From NCBI RefSeq assembly GCF_017498545.1, contig NZ_CP071793.1, positions 9,356,256-9,420,255 on the forward strand: 64,000 bases of DNA, written 5' to 3'. Below are positions 38,497-46,579 of this stretch, in pieces. Source of the stretch: Sulfidibacter corallicola. Its GTDB lineage: Bacteria; Acidobacteriota; Holophagae; Acanthopleuribacterales; Acanthopleuribacteraceae. Each line of letters starts with the position of its first letter. Positions within the stretch are counted from its first letter, which is position 1. The notes under the pieces are model-generated. The model worked only from the letters and a program-made list of their open reading frames with translations, was not told the DNA's origin and did no database searches. The translations under genes and the position numbers were made by a program.

Positions 38497-40269
38497 TCAT
38501 CCGCCACCTCCGGAACCACTACCACTCGATCCACCGCCGCTGGAGCCGCCGCTCGTGGATCCGCCACCGCTGGAACCGCCGCCGGAGGAACCGCCGCTTG
38601 TGGAACCTCCACCGCTGGTGCCACCGCCACTGGGCGGCGCCGGGTCGCGGTACCGCTGGGTCTGACCCAGGGTCGCACCACGTGAACGGTTGATGCTGCT
38701 GGGCTCGAGCTCGTAGTTGTCCGGATCGAGCATGAAATCGCGCACCTCCTGCGACTTCGCACCGTACTGGTAACCTTCGGTATTCCAATACTCCACGGCA
38801 TCCCGAAGGTGGCCCATGTCGGTTTCATCGATAGGATACCATTTGCCGTCCGGGCCGAGCACTTCTTTGGTTCCGTCCGGCAGTTCGCGCAGCTTCCCTT
38901 CGGCCGCCATGCGCTCCTGAACCTCGCGACCCGTGCGCGATTTTTTGCCAGGAGTGCGACCCATGTATTGCTCGCGCTTGCTCTTTTTCTTCTTTTTCTT
39001 CTTGGTGACGCGAACACCGTTTTCGGCGGCCGCCTCGCCGGCCTCCTGCGCGGTTTGCTCGCCGGCCTCTTGCGCCGCCCGCTCGGCCGCTTCCTCCGTA
39101 GCCTCTTCGGCGGTTTCCTGGGCCGCCTTCTCCGCCGCTTCCTGCGCCGCTTTCTCCGCTGCCTCCTGTGCCGCCTTTTCCGCTGCCTCCTGAGCAGCCT
39201 TCTCCGCTGCCTCCTGCGCCGCCTTTTCCGCTGCCTCCTGCGCCGCCTTTTCTGCTGCCTCCTGCGCAGCCCGTTCGGCTGCTTCCCGTGCGGCGCGTTC
39301 GGCCGCCTCCTGCGCCGCCCGTTCGGCAGCCTCGCGGGCCGCTCGTTCGGCGGCCTCGCGAGCGGCCTGTTCCGCCGCTTCCTGGGCGATGTTGCTGCCC
39401 ATGCTGCCAGGATTGAGGCCGGCCACGAAGTCCACACCCGTGCCGACCCACCCGGCGGTGCCCTCACTGGCACCGGCCGCTTCGGCGAGCGCCGTGGCGC
39501 CCTGCTCGGTGAAGGTGGATTGGAACTCGCCGGTCCAGATCTGGTTCAGACCGGCCCAGGTCGTGTCGGCGCCGTGGGCCACCGCCACCGCCCCCAACCC
39601 GGTGGTGACCGGCTCCGGCGCCACCACGCCGATCGCGCCGAGCACCATTTCGCCGATGCCGCCCCCCGTCTGGAGCACGCCCAGACCGCGCTCCACCAGC
39701 TTGTACTCGCTGTTCAACTCCTTGGTGAACTCCCAGGCCTCGCCGGCCGCTTCCTTGGTGGCGTTCCAGGCGCGTTCGTACCAGGGCAGCTCCTCGGGTT
39801 CCACTTCCATGGTCGGATTGGTTTCGCCGGAAAAGGAACCGTCGTCGTTGATGACGGTCATTTGCGAGACCTTCATGTACACGACACGGCCTTGGGTGTT
39901 GCCGGCCCCCTCCCGCCCGTCGCAGTTCATCTCCATCAAGCTGTCGTTGTAGACGACCCAGGCCTTGTTGACCCGCACCGTGGTGGAGTGGGTCACCGCC
40001 TTGACGTACCCCACGTTGCAGGTACTGACGAGGCCGCCGTCCTTGCCCGGCTCGTCGCCGGTCACCTCGGTGATGCGGCTGTCGACGGTGAACACCTGCA
40101 TCCGGGTGAAGCGCACGTTGTTGGAGACCTCTTCGACCTTCTCGAAGGTCGCGATGATCTGGTACGGCACCGGTACTTTCTTGTCGCCGATCGGCGTCAA
40201 ACAGACATCGGGGGTTTGGCAAACGACTTTGGCCTCTTCGGTTTGGCGGGTGCCTTCATTTTCAGCCAC
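38497..40269 (-). CDS. PAAR-like (DUF4150) T6SS effector with GH-E nuclease domain
   Basis: A 590-residue polymorphic toxin. Residues about 12-125 match the PAAR-like DUF4150 domain that tips the VgrG spike (PDVCLTPIGDKKVPVPYQ, TGDEPGKDGGLVSTC, NCDG). Residues about 190-285 are Gly/Ala-rich and hydrophobic. Residues about 290-413 are an Ala/Glu-rich repeat in steps of about 7-8 residues (AAEKAAQE, over a dozen copies), probably a long helix. A lysine run (KKKKKKKS, about 420) leads to a C-terminal nuclease domain (about 440-530) with the GH-E pattern of HNH/ENDO VII nucleases: DMGHLRDAVEYWNTEG and ELEPSSINRSRG. A Gly/Ser tail of about 45 residues then ends the protein, unusual after a catalytic domain. 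The start overlaps the DUF2169 gene by 8 bases. Confidence 0.87.
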   Translation of the reverse strand: MAENEGTRQTEEAKVVCQTPDVCLTPIGDKKVPVPYQIIATFEKVEEVSNNVRFTRMQVFTVDSRITEVTGDEPGKDGGLVSTCNVGYVKAVTHSTTVRVNKAWVVYNDSLMEMNCDGREGAGNTQGRVVYMKVSQMTVINDDGSFSGETNPTMEVEPEELPWYERAWNATKEAAGEAWEFTKELNSEYKLVERGLGVLQTGGGIGEMVLGAIGVVAPEPVTTGLGAVAVAHGADTTWAGLNQIWTGEFQSTFTEQGATALAEAAGASEGTAGWVGTGVDFVAGLNPGSMGSNIAQEAAEQAAREAAERAAREAAERAAQEAAERAAREAAERAAQEAAEKAAQEAAEKAAQEAAEKAAQEAAEKAAQEAAEKAAQEAAEKAAQETAEEATEEAAERAAQEAGEQTAQEAGEAAAENGVRVTKKKKKKKSKREQYMGRTPGKKSRTGREVQERMAAEGKLRELPDGTKEVLGPDGKWYPIDETDMGHLRDAVEYWNTEGYQYGAKSQEVRDFMLDPDNYELEPSSINRSRGATLGQTQRYRDPAPPSGGGTSGGGSTSGGSSGGGSSGGGSTSGGSSGGGSSGSGSGGGG

Positions 40270-41314
40270 GGCTCCCCCCTTTCCCGTCCACCGCCGAGGT
40301 ATCGAGCCGGGCCTCGAGCCGCCGAATCGGTTTGCGAATGTCGATGGTGGCCCGCCAGGTGAGATAGGCCCGAATCCGATTCGGATCGGGGTCGGCCACG
40401 TCGAGGGCCAGCGTGTCCAGATAGGCCGGCGCGAGATTGAAGCTGCCGTCCCCGTAGCGAATCAGGACCAGCGCCTTGTATTCGGGAATGCCGAACCGCA
40501 GGAGTTCGCGCTCAGGGCGAAGTCCGCGCAATTCGACGGCCTCCCCGCCGACCAGGTATCCGGAATAGATCAGGTCGGGATGGGCGCTGTTGTAGAAGCG
40601 GTAATCGAAATCGGCGGGAAGTTCCGGCCAGACGTCGTCGACCCACTTCTGGTCGTAGGTTCCCGCAAATCCGCGCCGAGGCAGCCAGGCGCGGGCGATC
40701 GGCGAAAAGCCCTCCGGTCGGTAGTTGCGTCCGCGAAGCGATATTTTCTTGTCGGCGGCCTCGATGCAAGGGGCCTCGAACGACTTGATCGGGTTGAGGG
40801 TCTGCGTAACCGTCTGGTAGCCGACCCCCACCGGATTGTGCTCGTAGACCTTGCCTTTGCCGGATTTGCCCGGCCCCCCTCCGAACGCCAGTTCGTAGCG
40901 AATCGGCACTTCGGTCACCGGCTTGGGAATCGAGAGTTGCCACAGGCCCAGGCTCGAAAAGAAACGACGCGGCCCCGTGACGTAGAGGTCCTTTCGCAGC
41001 GTGCCCACGCGGGCGCTGACGGGCCAGGTCCGGCGAGCCTTGCCACCCGGAGCACGGGCGATCGCGTTGAGGTGAATGTCGGTCGCCGGCTTGAACGGCG
41101 CCAGATCGGCTTCGAACACCAGGCTCGACTGGGTGGGATCGCCGTGGAAGACGTCCTCGGTGCGCACCGGCTCCTGGTCCGGAATCGGTCGCAGGTAGGC
41201 TTCGTGATCGATGGCGAAGGTACCGCGTAGGACCAGAACGCCGTGATCGACGCGATGCTTGTCGCGGCTCTTGAAAAAGAGCGGCGGAAATGGGGTGTAG
41301 TTGATCAGTTCCAT
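40262..41314 (-). CDS. DUF2169 T6SS effector adaptor
   Basis: A 350-residue protein of the DUF2169 family, which loads PAAR-like effectors onto VgrG. The pattern GVLVLRGTFAID near the N-terminus, RYELAFGGG near residue 135, HNPVGVGY, and GFSPIARAWLPRRGFAGTYD are characteristic. ATG 41314 follows AGGAGAGGA; the longer frame upstream runs into the spacer before vgrG. It lies 58 bases after vgrG and overlaps the effector gene, as expected for an adaptor dedicated to it. Confidence 0.9.
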   Translation of the reverse strand: MELINYTPFPPLFFKSRDKHRVDHGVLVLRGTFAIDHEAYLRPIPDQEPVRTEDVFHGDPTQSSLVFEADLAPFKPATDIHLNAIARAPGGKARRTWPVSARVGTLRKDLYVTGPRRFFSSLGLWQLSIPKPVTEVPIRYELAFGGGPGKSGKGKVYEHNPVGVGYQTVTQTLNPIKSFEAPCIEAADKKISLRGRNYRPEGFSPIARAWLPRRGFAGTYDQKWVDDVWPELPADFDYRFYNSAHPDLIYSGYLVGGEAVELRGLRPERELLRFGIPEYKALVLIRYGDGSFNLAPAYLDTLALDVADPDPNRIRAYLTWRATIDIRKPIRRLEARLDTSAVDGKGGSRG

Positions 41315-41372
41315 GACCCGTTCCTCTCCTTGTTCGGTCTCGTCGATGCCAAATCCTTGGAAAGAATCGGGT

Positions 41373-43604
41373 CTAGTTGATATCCACGATCGAGCCCTTG
41401 AGTACGGCGGGCCCGGTCGATTCGAAATGGAACTCGGTCCCCTTGATGGTGACCTTTCCGCTGGCCTCCAGCGTGATCTTGGCCGCACCGCACTGGAGTT
41501 CGAGTTTGGTACCGGCAATGATTTTGCGGATCAGGCCGGCCTGCTCGGTATGGGTCAGGCCCACGCTCATGTTGGCGGCGCCGCCCACCGTCGTCTGCAT
41601 GGCCGCACCGACGGTCACCACCTTGCCGATGGACACGGTTTCGGTGGAGGAACCACCGACTTGCTCGTTCTTGTTGTCGCCCACGTCGAGCGACATGTTG
41701 CCGCCGATGTCGACCTTCTCGTTGTTCCCGATGTTGGCCTCGCGCGAGGCTCCCACCCGCGTGTTCTGGTTGTTGCCGATCTCCACCTGGCGGTCGTTGC
41801 CGATCGCCACGGTTTCGTTGTTGCCCACATGGCGATCGCGGTTGTTGCCCACATCCAGCCGCTGGTCGTTGCCCACCGCGCCGGACTCGTCGTTCCCGAC
41901 GCTGTGACGCTGGTCGTTGCCCACCTGGACGTCGCGATCGTTCCCCACTTCCGTCGCCTGGTTGTTGCCGACCCGGGTCCCCTGATCGTTGCCCACTTGG
42001 GTTCCCTGGTCGTGCCCCACGGCGATGCTCTGATCGTTGCCCACCTGGGTGCCCTGGTCGTGACCGACCTGGGTGGCTTGGTCGTGCCCCACGGTTCGGC
42101 TCTGGTCATTGACCACCAATACCGTCATGTCCTTCTGCGAACGGACGTCGAACATCTCCTTGCCGTCGGTGTCGTCGAAGATGATGTGGTGATCCTTGAT
42201 GGTTTTGATCGCGTTCTGGTATTTCTGGGCCGGTCCCAACGGTGGCGCCTGGGCGTCGTTGTATACCCGGCCGACCAGGACCGGATGGTCGGGATTGCCC
42301 TCCAGGAACTCCACCAGCACTTCGTGTCCCACACGCGGGATGAACTGAATCCCGTAGCCCTGGCCGGAATAGTTGTTGGCAACCCGCACCCACATGGAGC
42401 TGCGGTCGTTTTTGGGGCCTTCGCGGTCCCAATGGAACTGGAGCTTGCAACGACCGAGATTGTCGAGATAGACCTCGGCCCCCGGCGGTCCGGTCACGAC
42501 CGCCGTTTGCAGACCTTGAACCTTGGGGCGCGGCGTGGATCGCTCGGGCCGCAAGGCGCTGCCGAGCGGCACGGCACGAAAATCGACGCGAAATTCTCCC
42601 GGCTCGGCATGGATTGTGGTTTCGGTAAGCAGCCACTTGCGGTTGAGATCCTGGCTGTAATGCCCCTCGAGCTGGAACCAGGAGCCCACGTCGAAGGATC
42701 GGCAATTGCCCGATCCGGACAGCTCCATCAACTGGGCCGAGGACGCGTCGCCGCGGACGCCGGCCAGGGCTTCGCCACCGCCGTGATCCGCATGGAGCGT
42801 GCTGTGAAAGTACATCTCCGAACCGGCTACGGCCAAAGGCGATCTGATGGATTTGCTCGCCTGGATGTTGATTTGCGAGGTCTGGTAATTGTAGTCGCCG
42901 CACATGACCGCCGCGCTACCCGCCCGAATGGCGTACTCGACCGTTTGCAGGCCCTCGCGATCGCGCTCCTTGGTCCATTCGCCCTCGAGGTAGGGCACGG
43001 TCGCAACCGGCGAACAACCGGCGTGGGCGCCCGCGCTGTCGGCGATCACCGTTTGGGCGCCGTCGTGGTCGTAGTAGTAGTAAATCCCCTCGGCTTCCAA
43101 CAGGCGGTTGACGAAATGGAAATTGGTTTCGCCGTATTGCACGCAGTACTCGCGCGATTTGGTGCCTCCCGATGCCCGCCAGGAAAAGGCCACGCCGGAC
43201 TCGCCCAATACCTCGGACACGATGGCCTGCACCGACATGTGTTGGTAGACCTTGGAACGATGGGTCTTGGTCAGCAACCACATCCGCGGTCGCATGATCA
43301 GCTTGTAGTAATAGGCTCGCTCCTCGCGGCCGTGCACACTGCCGAAGCCACTTCGCACTTGGCGCACTTCGGCGATGACGCCGGAAAGGGAGCGCTGTTG
43401 GGCGTGGTTCTCGCCGCACTTGACCACCACTCTCCCCTGTTTGTGAATGAGTTCCAGGGGATCGACCGGGGTTTTGGTCTCGAGCAGGACCTCCAGCGTA
43501 AAGGGCTGCGACATTCGCTCGACGAGATCGACCTGATATACATAAAACCGGGGTCCTGGCCCCAGCCAACTGAGATCATTAATGTTATGTTGTTTTGAAG
43601 CCAT
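41373..43604 (-). CDS. vgrG: VgrG spike protein (TssI)
   Basis: A 743-residue T6SS tip protein. The gp27-like base (about 15-370) includes QPFTLEVLLETKTPVDP and REYCVQYGETNFHFVNRLLE with EGIYYYYDHD. The OB-fold/gp5 part (about 390-490) has VTGPPGAEVYLDNLGRCKLQ and RVGHEVLVEFLEGNPDHPV. A triple-stranded beta-helix needle follows, built from about 19 octad repeats of the type VGNDQxxx (about 500-655). The last 90 residues form a beta-rich cap (KLELQCGAAKITLEASGKVTI). No evolved C-terminal enzyme domain is fused, consistent with cargo carried by the downstream PAAR effector. ATG 43604 is supported by AGGTGG. No tss core genes are in the window. Confidence 0.95.
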   Translation of the reverse strand: MASKQHNINDLSWLGPGPRFYVYQVDLVERMSQPFTLEVLLETKTPVDPLELIHKQGRVVVKCGENHAQQRSLSGVIAEVRQVRSGFGSVHGREERAYYYKLIMRPRMWLLTKTHRSKVYQHMSVQAIVSEVLGESGVAFSWRASGGTKSREYCVQYGETNFHFVNRLLEAEGIYYYYDHDGAQTVIADSAGAHAGCSPVATVPYLEGEWTKERDREGLQTVEYAIRAGSAAVMCGDYNYQTSQINIQASKSIRSPLAVAGSEMYFHSTLHADHGGGEALAGVRGDASSAQLMELSGSGNCRSFDVGSWFQLEGHYSQDLNRKWLLTETTIHAEPGEFRVDFRAVPLGSALRPERSTPRPKVQGLQTAVVTGPPGAEVYLDNLGRCKLQFHWDREGPKNDRSSMWVRVANNYSGQGYGIQFIPRVGHEVLVEFLEGNPDHPVLVGRVYNDAQAPPLGPAQKYQNAIKTIKDHHIIFDDTDGKEMFDVRSQKDMTVLVVNDQSRTVGHDQATQVGHDQGTQVGNDQSIAVGHDQGTQVGNDQGTRVGNNQATEVGNDRDVQVGNDQRHSVGNDESGAVGNDQRLDVGNNRDRHVGNNETVAIGNDRQVEIGNNQNTRVGASREANIGNNEKVDIGGNMSLDVGDNKNEQVGGSSTETVSIGKVVTVGAAMQTTVGGAANMSVGLTHTEQAGLIRKIIAGTKLELQCGAAKITLEASGKVTIKGTEFHFESTGPAVLKGSIVDIN

Positions 43605-44351
43605 TCGGACCACCTGTGCGTGGTCTCGCGTCACCAATGCACCAGCCGACTCGACCCATCGGGGCGAGCAACGACGGAGGTAGAATTTTCATAAAATAAA
43701 GGGCGAAACAGAGACCAGAAAAGATTGGGATAAAACGGTAGAGGCTCGAACCGAGATCACGTCCGATCGTGCTTTAAGCGCACGCTAATCGACGAAATCA
43801 AGTTTCAGCTATGAATTCAGGAAATATGCAGAACACAGAAAACCTGTACCAATTAAAAAACGAGAGGCACCATATATCATTGCCTCACCCTTGAAAAGAG
43901 TGAGAAAAATCAGAGCACCATCATAATAAGCGTTGTCGTTTCTTGTCAACGGTTGGGATGGTTGGGATTATTCCCCGAACGGCATTTCAAAATTTTTCGG
44001 GCCACCCAAGACGAGTCATCTAAAACGAAGAGACCGTTGGTGGGCACCGGCCATGTGGGCCTTGCCCGGACGGGGAAACATCGAGGGCGTTTCCACAGTC
44101 TGGCCTCATGGAATAATTCGAATTGAACCATTTTAAAACTATACACTTATAAAAGGGATCAACAGAGGTGTCCAAACCGATGGAAACCGGGTCGTCACCC
44201 ACGAGGCAATCGTCGAGGGAACGAAGGATTCACGCATCGCGACATAGCGCCGACGCATTCCCTACCATGAATCGAAAAATTTGCGACAACTTTGAACTCA
44301 AGGAATTTTCCGCCTCCGAGAAACTTTGTTGTTGGAAGAGCGCAACGAGGA
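43605..44351. other. Spacer upstream of vgrG, AT-rich, no gene seen
   Basis: About 750 bases; the part near vgrG (43660-43930) is AT-rich, fitting a promoter region for the T6SS operon, but I cannot name a -35/-10 pair. Frames near 43933-44407 are short and not protein-like. No repeat family member is seen. Confidence 0.5.
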
Positions 44352-44756
44352 CTAGACTTCGTCGTCCCAGGCGAGCGCGCTTATTTTCCAGCCGTTCTCG
44401 GTGTTGATGAACTGGATGGTCTTCATCCCCTCGGTTTCGAAGGGCGCGCCATCCATGGTTCCCGACTTACGGTAGCGGCAGAAGCGCTGGGCGATGTTGC
44501 CGAAGATTTCGGTGCGTTCGGAGAGTTCCTCTTCGACGAAATCGACGAGTCGGCCCTCCTCGAACATCCTGGCACGTGGTTCGATAAACTGCTGAAGGTT
44601 ATAGATTTCCGGGTTGGGTCCGACGTTTTTGACGATCAACCCCTGCGGGATGAACAGATCGTGGATGACGTCCAAGTTCACCTTGCCGTCGGTATCCGTG
44701 GTGAAGACGGCGAAGAAGCGGCGGGTCAGATCGTCAATGGTCTCTTTGGGGTTCAT
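44352..44756 (-). CDS. SnoaL/DUF4440-like protein
   Basis: A 134-residue protein with the size and pattern of NTF2-like (DUF4440/SnoaL) domains: an N-terminal helix with DDLTRRFFAVFTTD, the DLFIPQGLIVKNVGP strand region, the helix NLQQFIEPRARMFEEG, and C-terminal strands ending NTENGWKISALAWDDE. It has no signal peptide, unlike the similar protein at 20353-20847. The start 44756 has only a modest GGAG upstream. It appears monocistronic between repeat-rich spacers. The reaction or ligand is unknown. Confidence 0.8.
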   Translation of the reverse strand: MNPKETIDDLTRRFFAVFTTDTDGKVNLDVIHDLFIPQGLIVKNVGPNPEIYNLQQFIEPRARMFEEGRLVDFVEEELSERTEIFGNIAQRFCRYRKSGTMDGAPFETEGMKTIQFINTENGWKISALAWDDEV

Positions 44757-44875
44757 CGAAGGCTCCGTGTCTGTCTTGGCTCGCACGAAAAGGGCGGTGT
44801 GGCGATTGTAGCCACAGGGACCCACCACCTGTCCACGGAAACCACGGTCCACGAAAAGTCCGGTCCACTAAAAAC

Positions 44876-44907
44876 TGTCCACTAAATACACGAAAAAACA
44901 CGAAAAC
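44876..44907 (+). repeat. Family B element
   Basis: TGTCCACTAAATACACG followed by AAAAAACACG, differing by one base from the copy at 28063. It is joined to the first family A unit by a linker containing GGGTCGGCTCCGCGCC, and the same linker follows the copy at 54575. Confidence 0.85.
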
Positions 44908-44970
44908 GTCCTTCCCCGCTGGGTCGGCTCCGCGCCAACGGCTCGGCTCCACCGAGGGGTTTGATTTTTG

Positions 44971-46080
44971 TCCACGGATCACACGGATCTACACGAATCA
45001 GGAATCCATCACCACCGCGTTTGGCCATGGGGTTTTTGTGGTGTTCCGGCTTCCCGATCTCCTCTTCGCTCACAAGCGCCATTCCGGACCGGAGAGAAGG
45101 GCCTCCATATCGCGTCCTTTCGAGTCACGGGGACAGCCACACCTAAGTACTTGAAAATATTATCATTCACGGCAAGTACTACCAGGAGACCCTTGGGTTC
45201 GACATGCCCGTGCGGATGCATATTCGTGTCATCCGTGTGATTCGTGGGCAGTTCTTTCCCGGTTACCAAGAACGACTCGGAAAGCTCAGCGAACGGTTCT
45301 GGGAGTACCCTGTTCGTGTGTCTTCAGGAGTTAGGGGGGACAGTCACAGCTAAGCATTCTTGTCCACGGATCACACGGATCTACACGAATCAGGAATCCA
45401 TCATCACCGCGTTTGGCCATGGGGTTTTTGTGGTTTTCCGGCTTCCCGATCTCCTCTTCGCTCACAAGCGCCATTCCGGACCGGAGAGACGGGCTTCCAT
45501 ATCGCGTCCTTTCGAGTCACGGGGACAGCCACACCTAAGTGCTTGAAAATTATATTATTCACGGCAAGTACTACCAGGAGACCCTTGGGTTCGACATGCT
45601 CGTGCGGATGCATCTTCGTGTCATCCGTGTGATTCGTGGGCAGTTCTTTCCCGGTAACCAAGAACGACCCGGAAAGCTCAGCGAACGGTTCCGGGAGCAC
45701 CCTGTTCGTGTGTCTTCAGGAGTTAGGGGGGACCGTCACAGCTAAGCATTCTTGTCCACGGATCACACGGATCTACACGAATCAGGAATCCATCACCACC
45801 GCGTTTGGCCATGAGGTTTTTGTGGTTTTCCGGCTTCCCGATCTCCTCTTCGCCACAAGCGCCATTCCGGTCCAGAGAGACGGGCCTCCATATCGCGTCC
45901 TTTCGAGTCACGGGGACAGCCACACCTAAGTGCTTGAAAATTATATCATTCACTGTAAGTACTACCCGGAGACCCTTGGGTTCGACATACTCGTGCGGAC
46001 GCATATTCGTGTCATCCGTGTGATTCGTGGGCAGTTCTTTCCCGGTAACCAAGAACGACCCGGAAGGCTTGGCGAACAAT
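44971..46080 (+). repeat. Family A tandem array, three units of 392 bp
   Basis: Unit starts (TCCACGGATCACACGGATC) are at 44971, 45363 and 45755, an exact 392 bp period; the third is cut short near 46080. Each unit contains, in order, that arm, GCGTTTGGCCATG, CTTCCCGATCTCCTCTTCGC, ATATCGCGTCCTTTCGAG, ACACCTAAG, CCCTTGGGTTCGACAT, the opposed arm ATTCGTGTCATCCGTGTG ATTCGTGG, and CCCGGTAACCAAGAACGA. The two arms are imperfect inverted repeats of about 28 bp, so a unit could fold on itself. Confidence 0.92.
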
Positions 46081-46168
46081 GCCGGGAGTATCCTTTTCGT
46101 GTTTTTTCGTGTCTTTAGTGGACAACCATAAAAAGCCCTTATCGCGGGACATCCCAGATTGGGTGCTC

Positions 46169-46233
46169 ATTCGTGTCTTCCGTGTGATTCGTGGAAAAAA
46201 ATCTGTCCACCAATCACACGGATTCACACGAAT
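46169..46233. repeat. Hairpin of two opposed family A arms
   Basis: ATTCGTGTCTTCCGTGTG continuing to GATTCGTGGA (46169-46195) faces TCCACCAATCACACGG continuing to CACGAAT (46206-46233) across about 10 bases. Nearly all positions pair. It looks like a family A unit with its middle removed. Confidence 0.75.
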
Positions 46234-46579
46234 TGAAAAGGCGGCCATTCGCCTTCCCGCCTTCACCACCCCTGACGATCCCCGCCAGGTCATGCGTCAC
46301 GCCCCGCTCCTTGGGGTTCGTGTCTTTTCGTGTTTTTCGTGGACAGTTGATGCGCTCATCTTCCGAATCCTGGACGGCAAGGCCGTGCTGGAGCTGTGGA
46401 ACGCGGAACATCGCTGCGGCTCGTCGATGACCAATTACAGCTTCACCTGAAGGATCGGCACTCCTGGGCCATGCAACCCTTTGATAAACCGAGATTCCCG
46501 TGATCGAGCTGTGTTATGATGGACTCATTCACGCAAAATATCGTTCTTCTTTCCAAAAGACCCTTTGCAAGAGACACCT

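Larger units (their letters stand above)
44757..46579. other. Repeat-array spacer
   Basis: No gene is supported across about 1.8 kb. It holds family B at 44876-44907, three tandem family A units, another family B copy at 46093-46124, a back-to-back hairpin of family A arms at 46169-46233, and family B again near 46319-46344. The stretch 46345-46579 is unique and must hold the promoter of the following regulator. Confidence 0.75.

Noticed and set aside
38809..40362. 517-residue plus-strand open frame, Leu/Arg-rich
   Set aside because: It is the mirror of the Ala/Glu repeat of the T6SS toxin and not an independent protein.
41301..43598. 765-residue plus-strand open frame
   Set aside because: It is antisense to vgrG; its apparent VVAHL repeats only reflect the VgrG octads.
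44968..46023. Small open frames (61-100 residues) in the family A array
   Set aside because: They recur with the repeat and have no initiation signals; better explained as repeat DNA.
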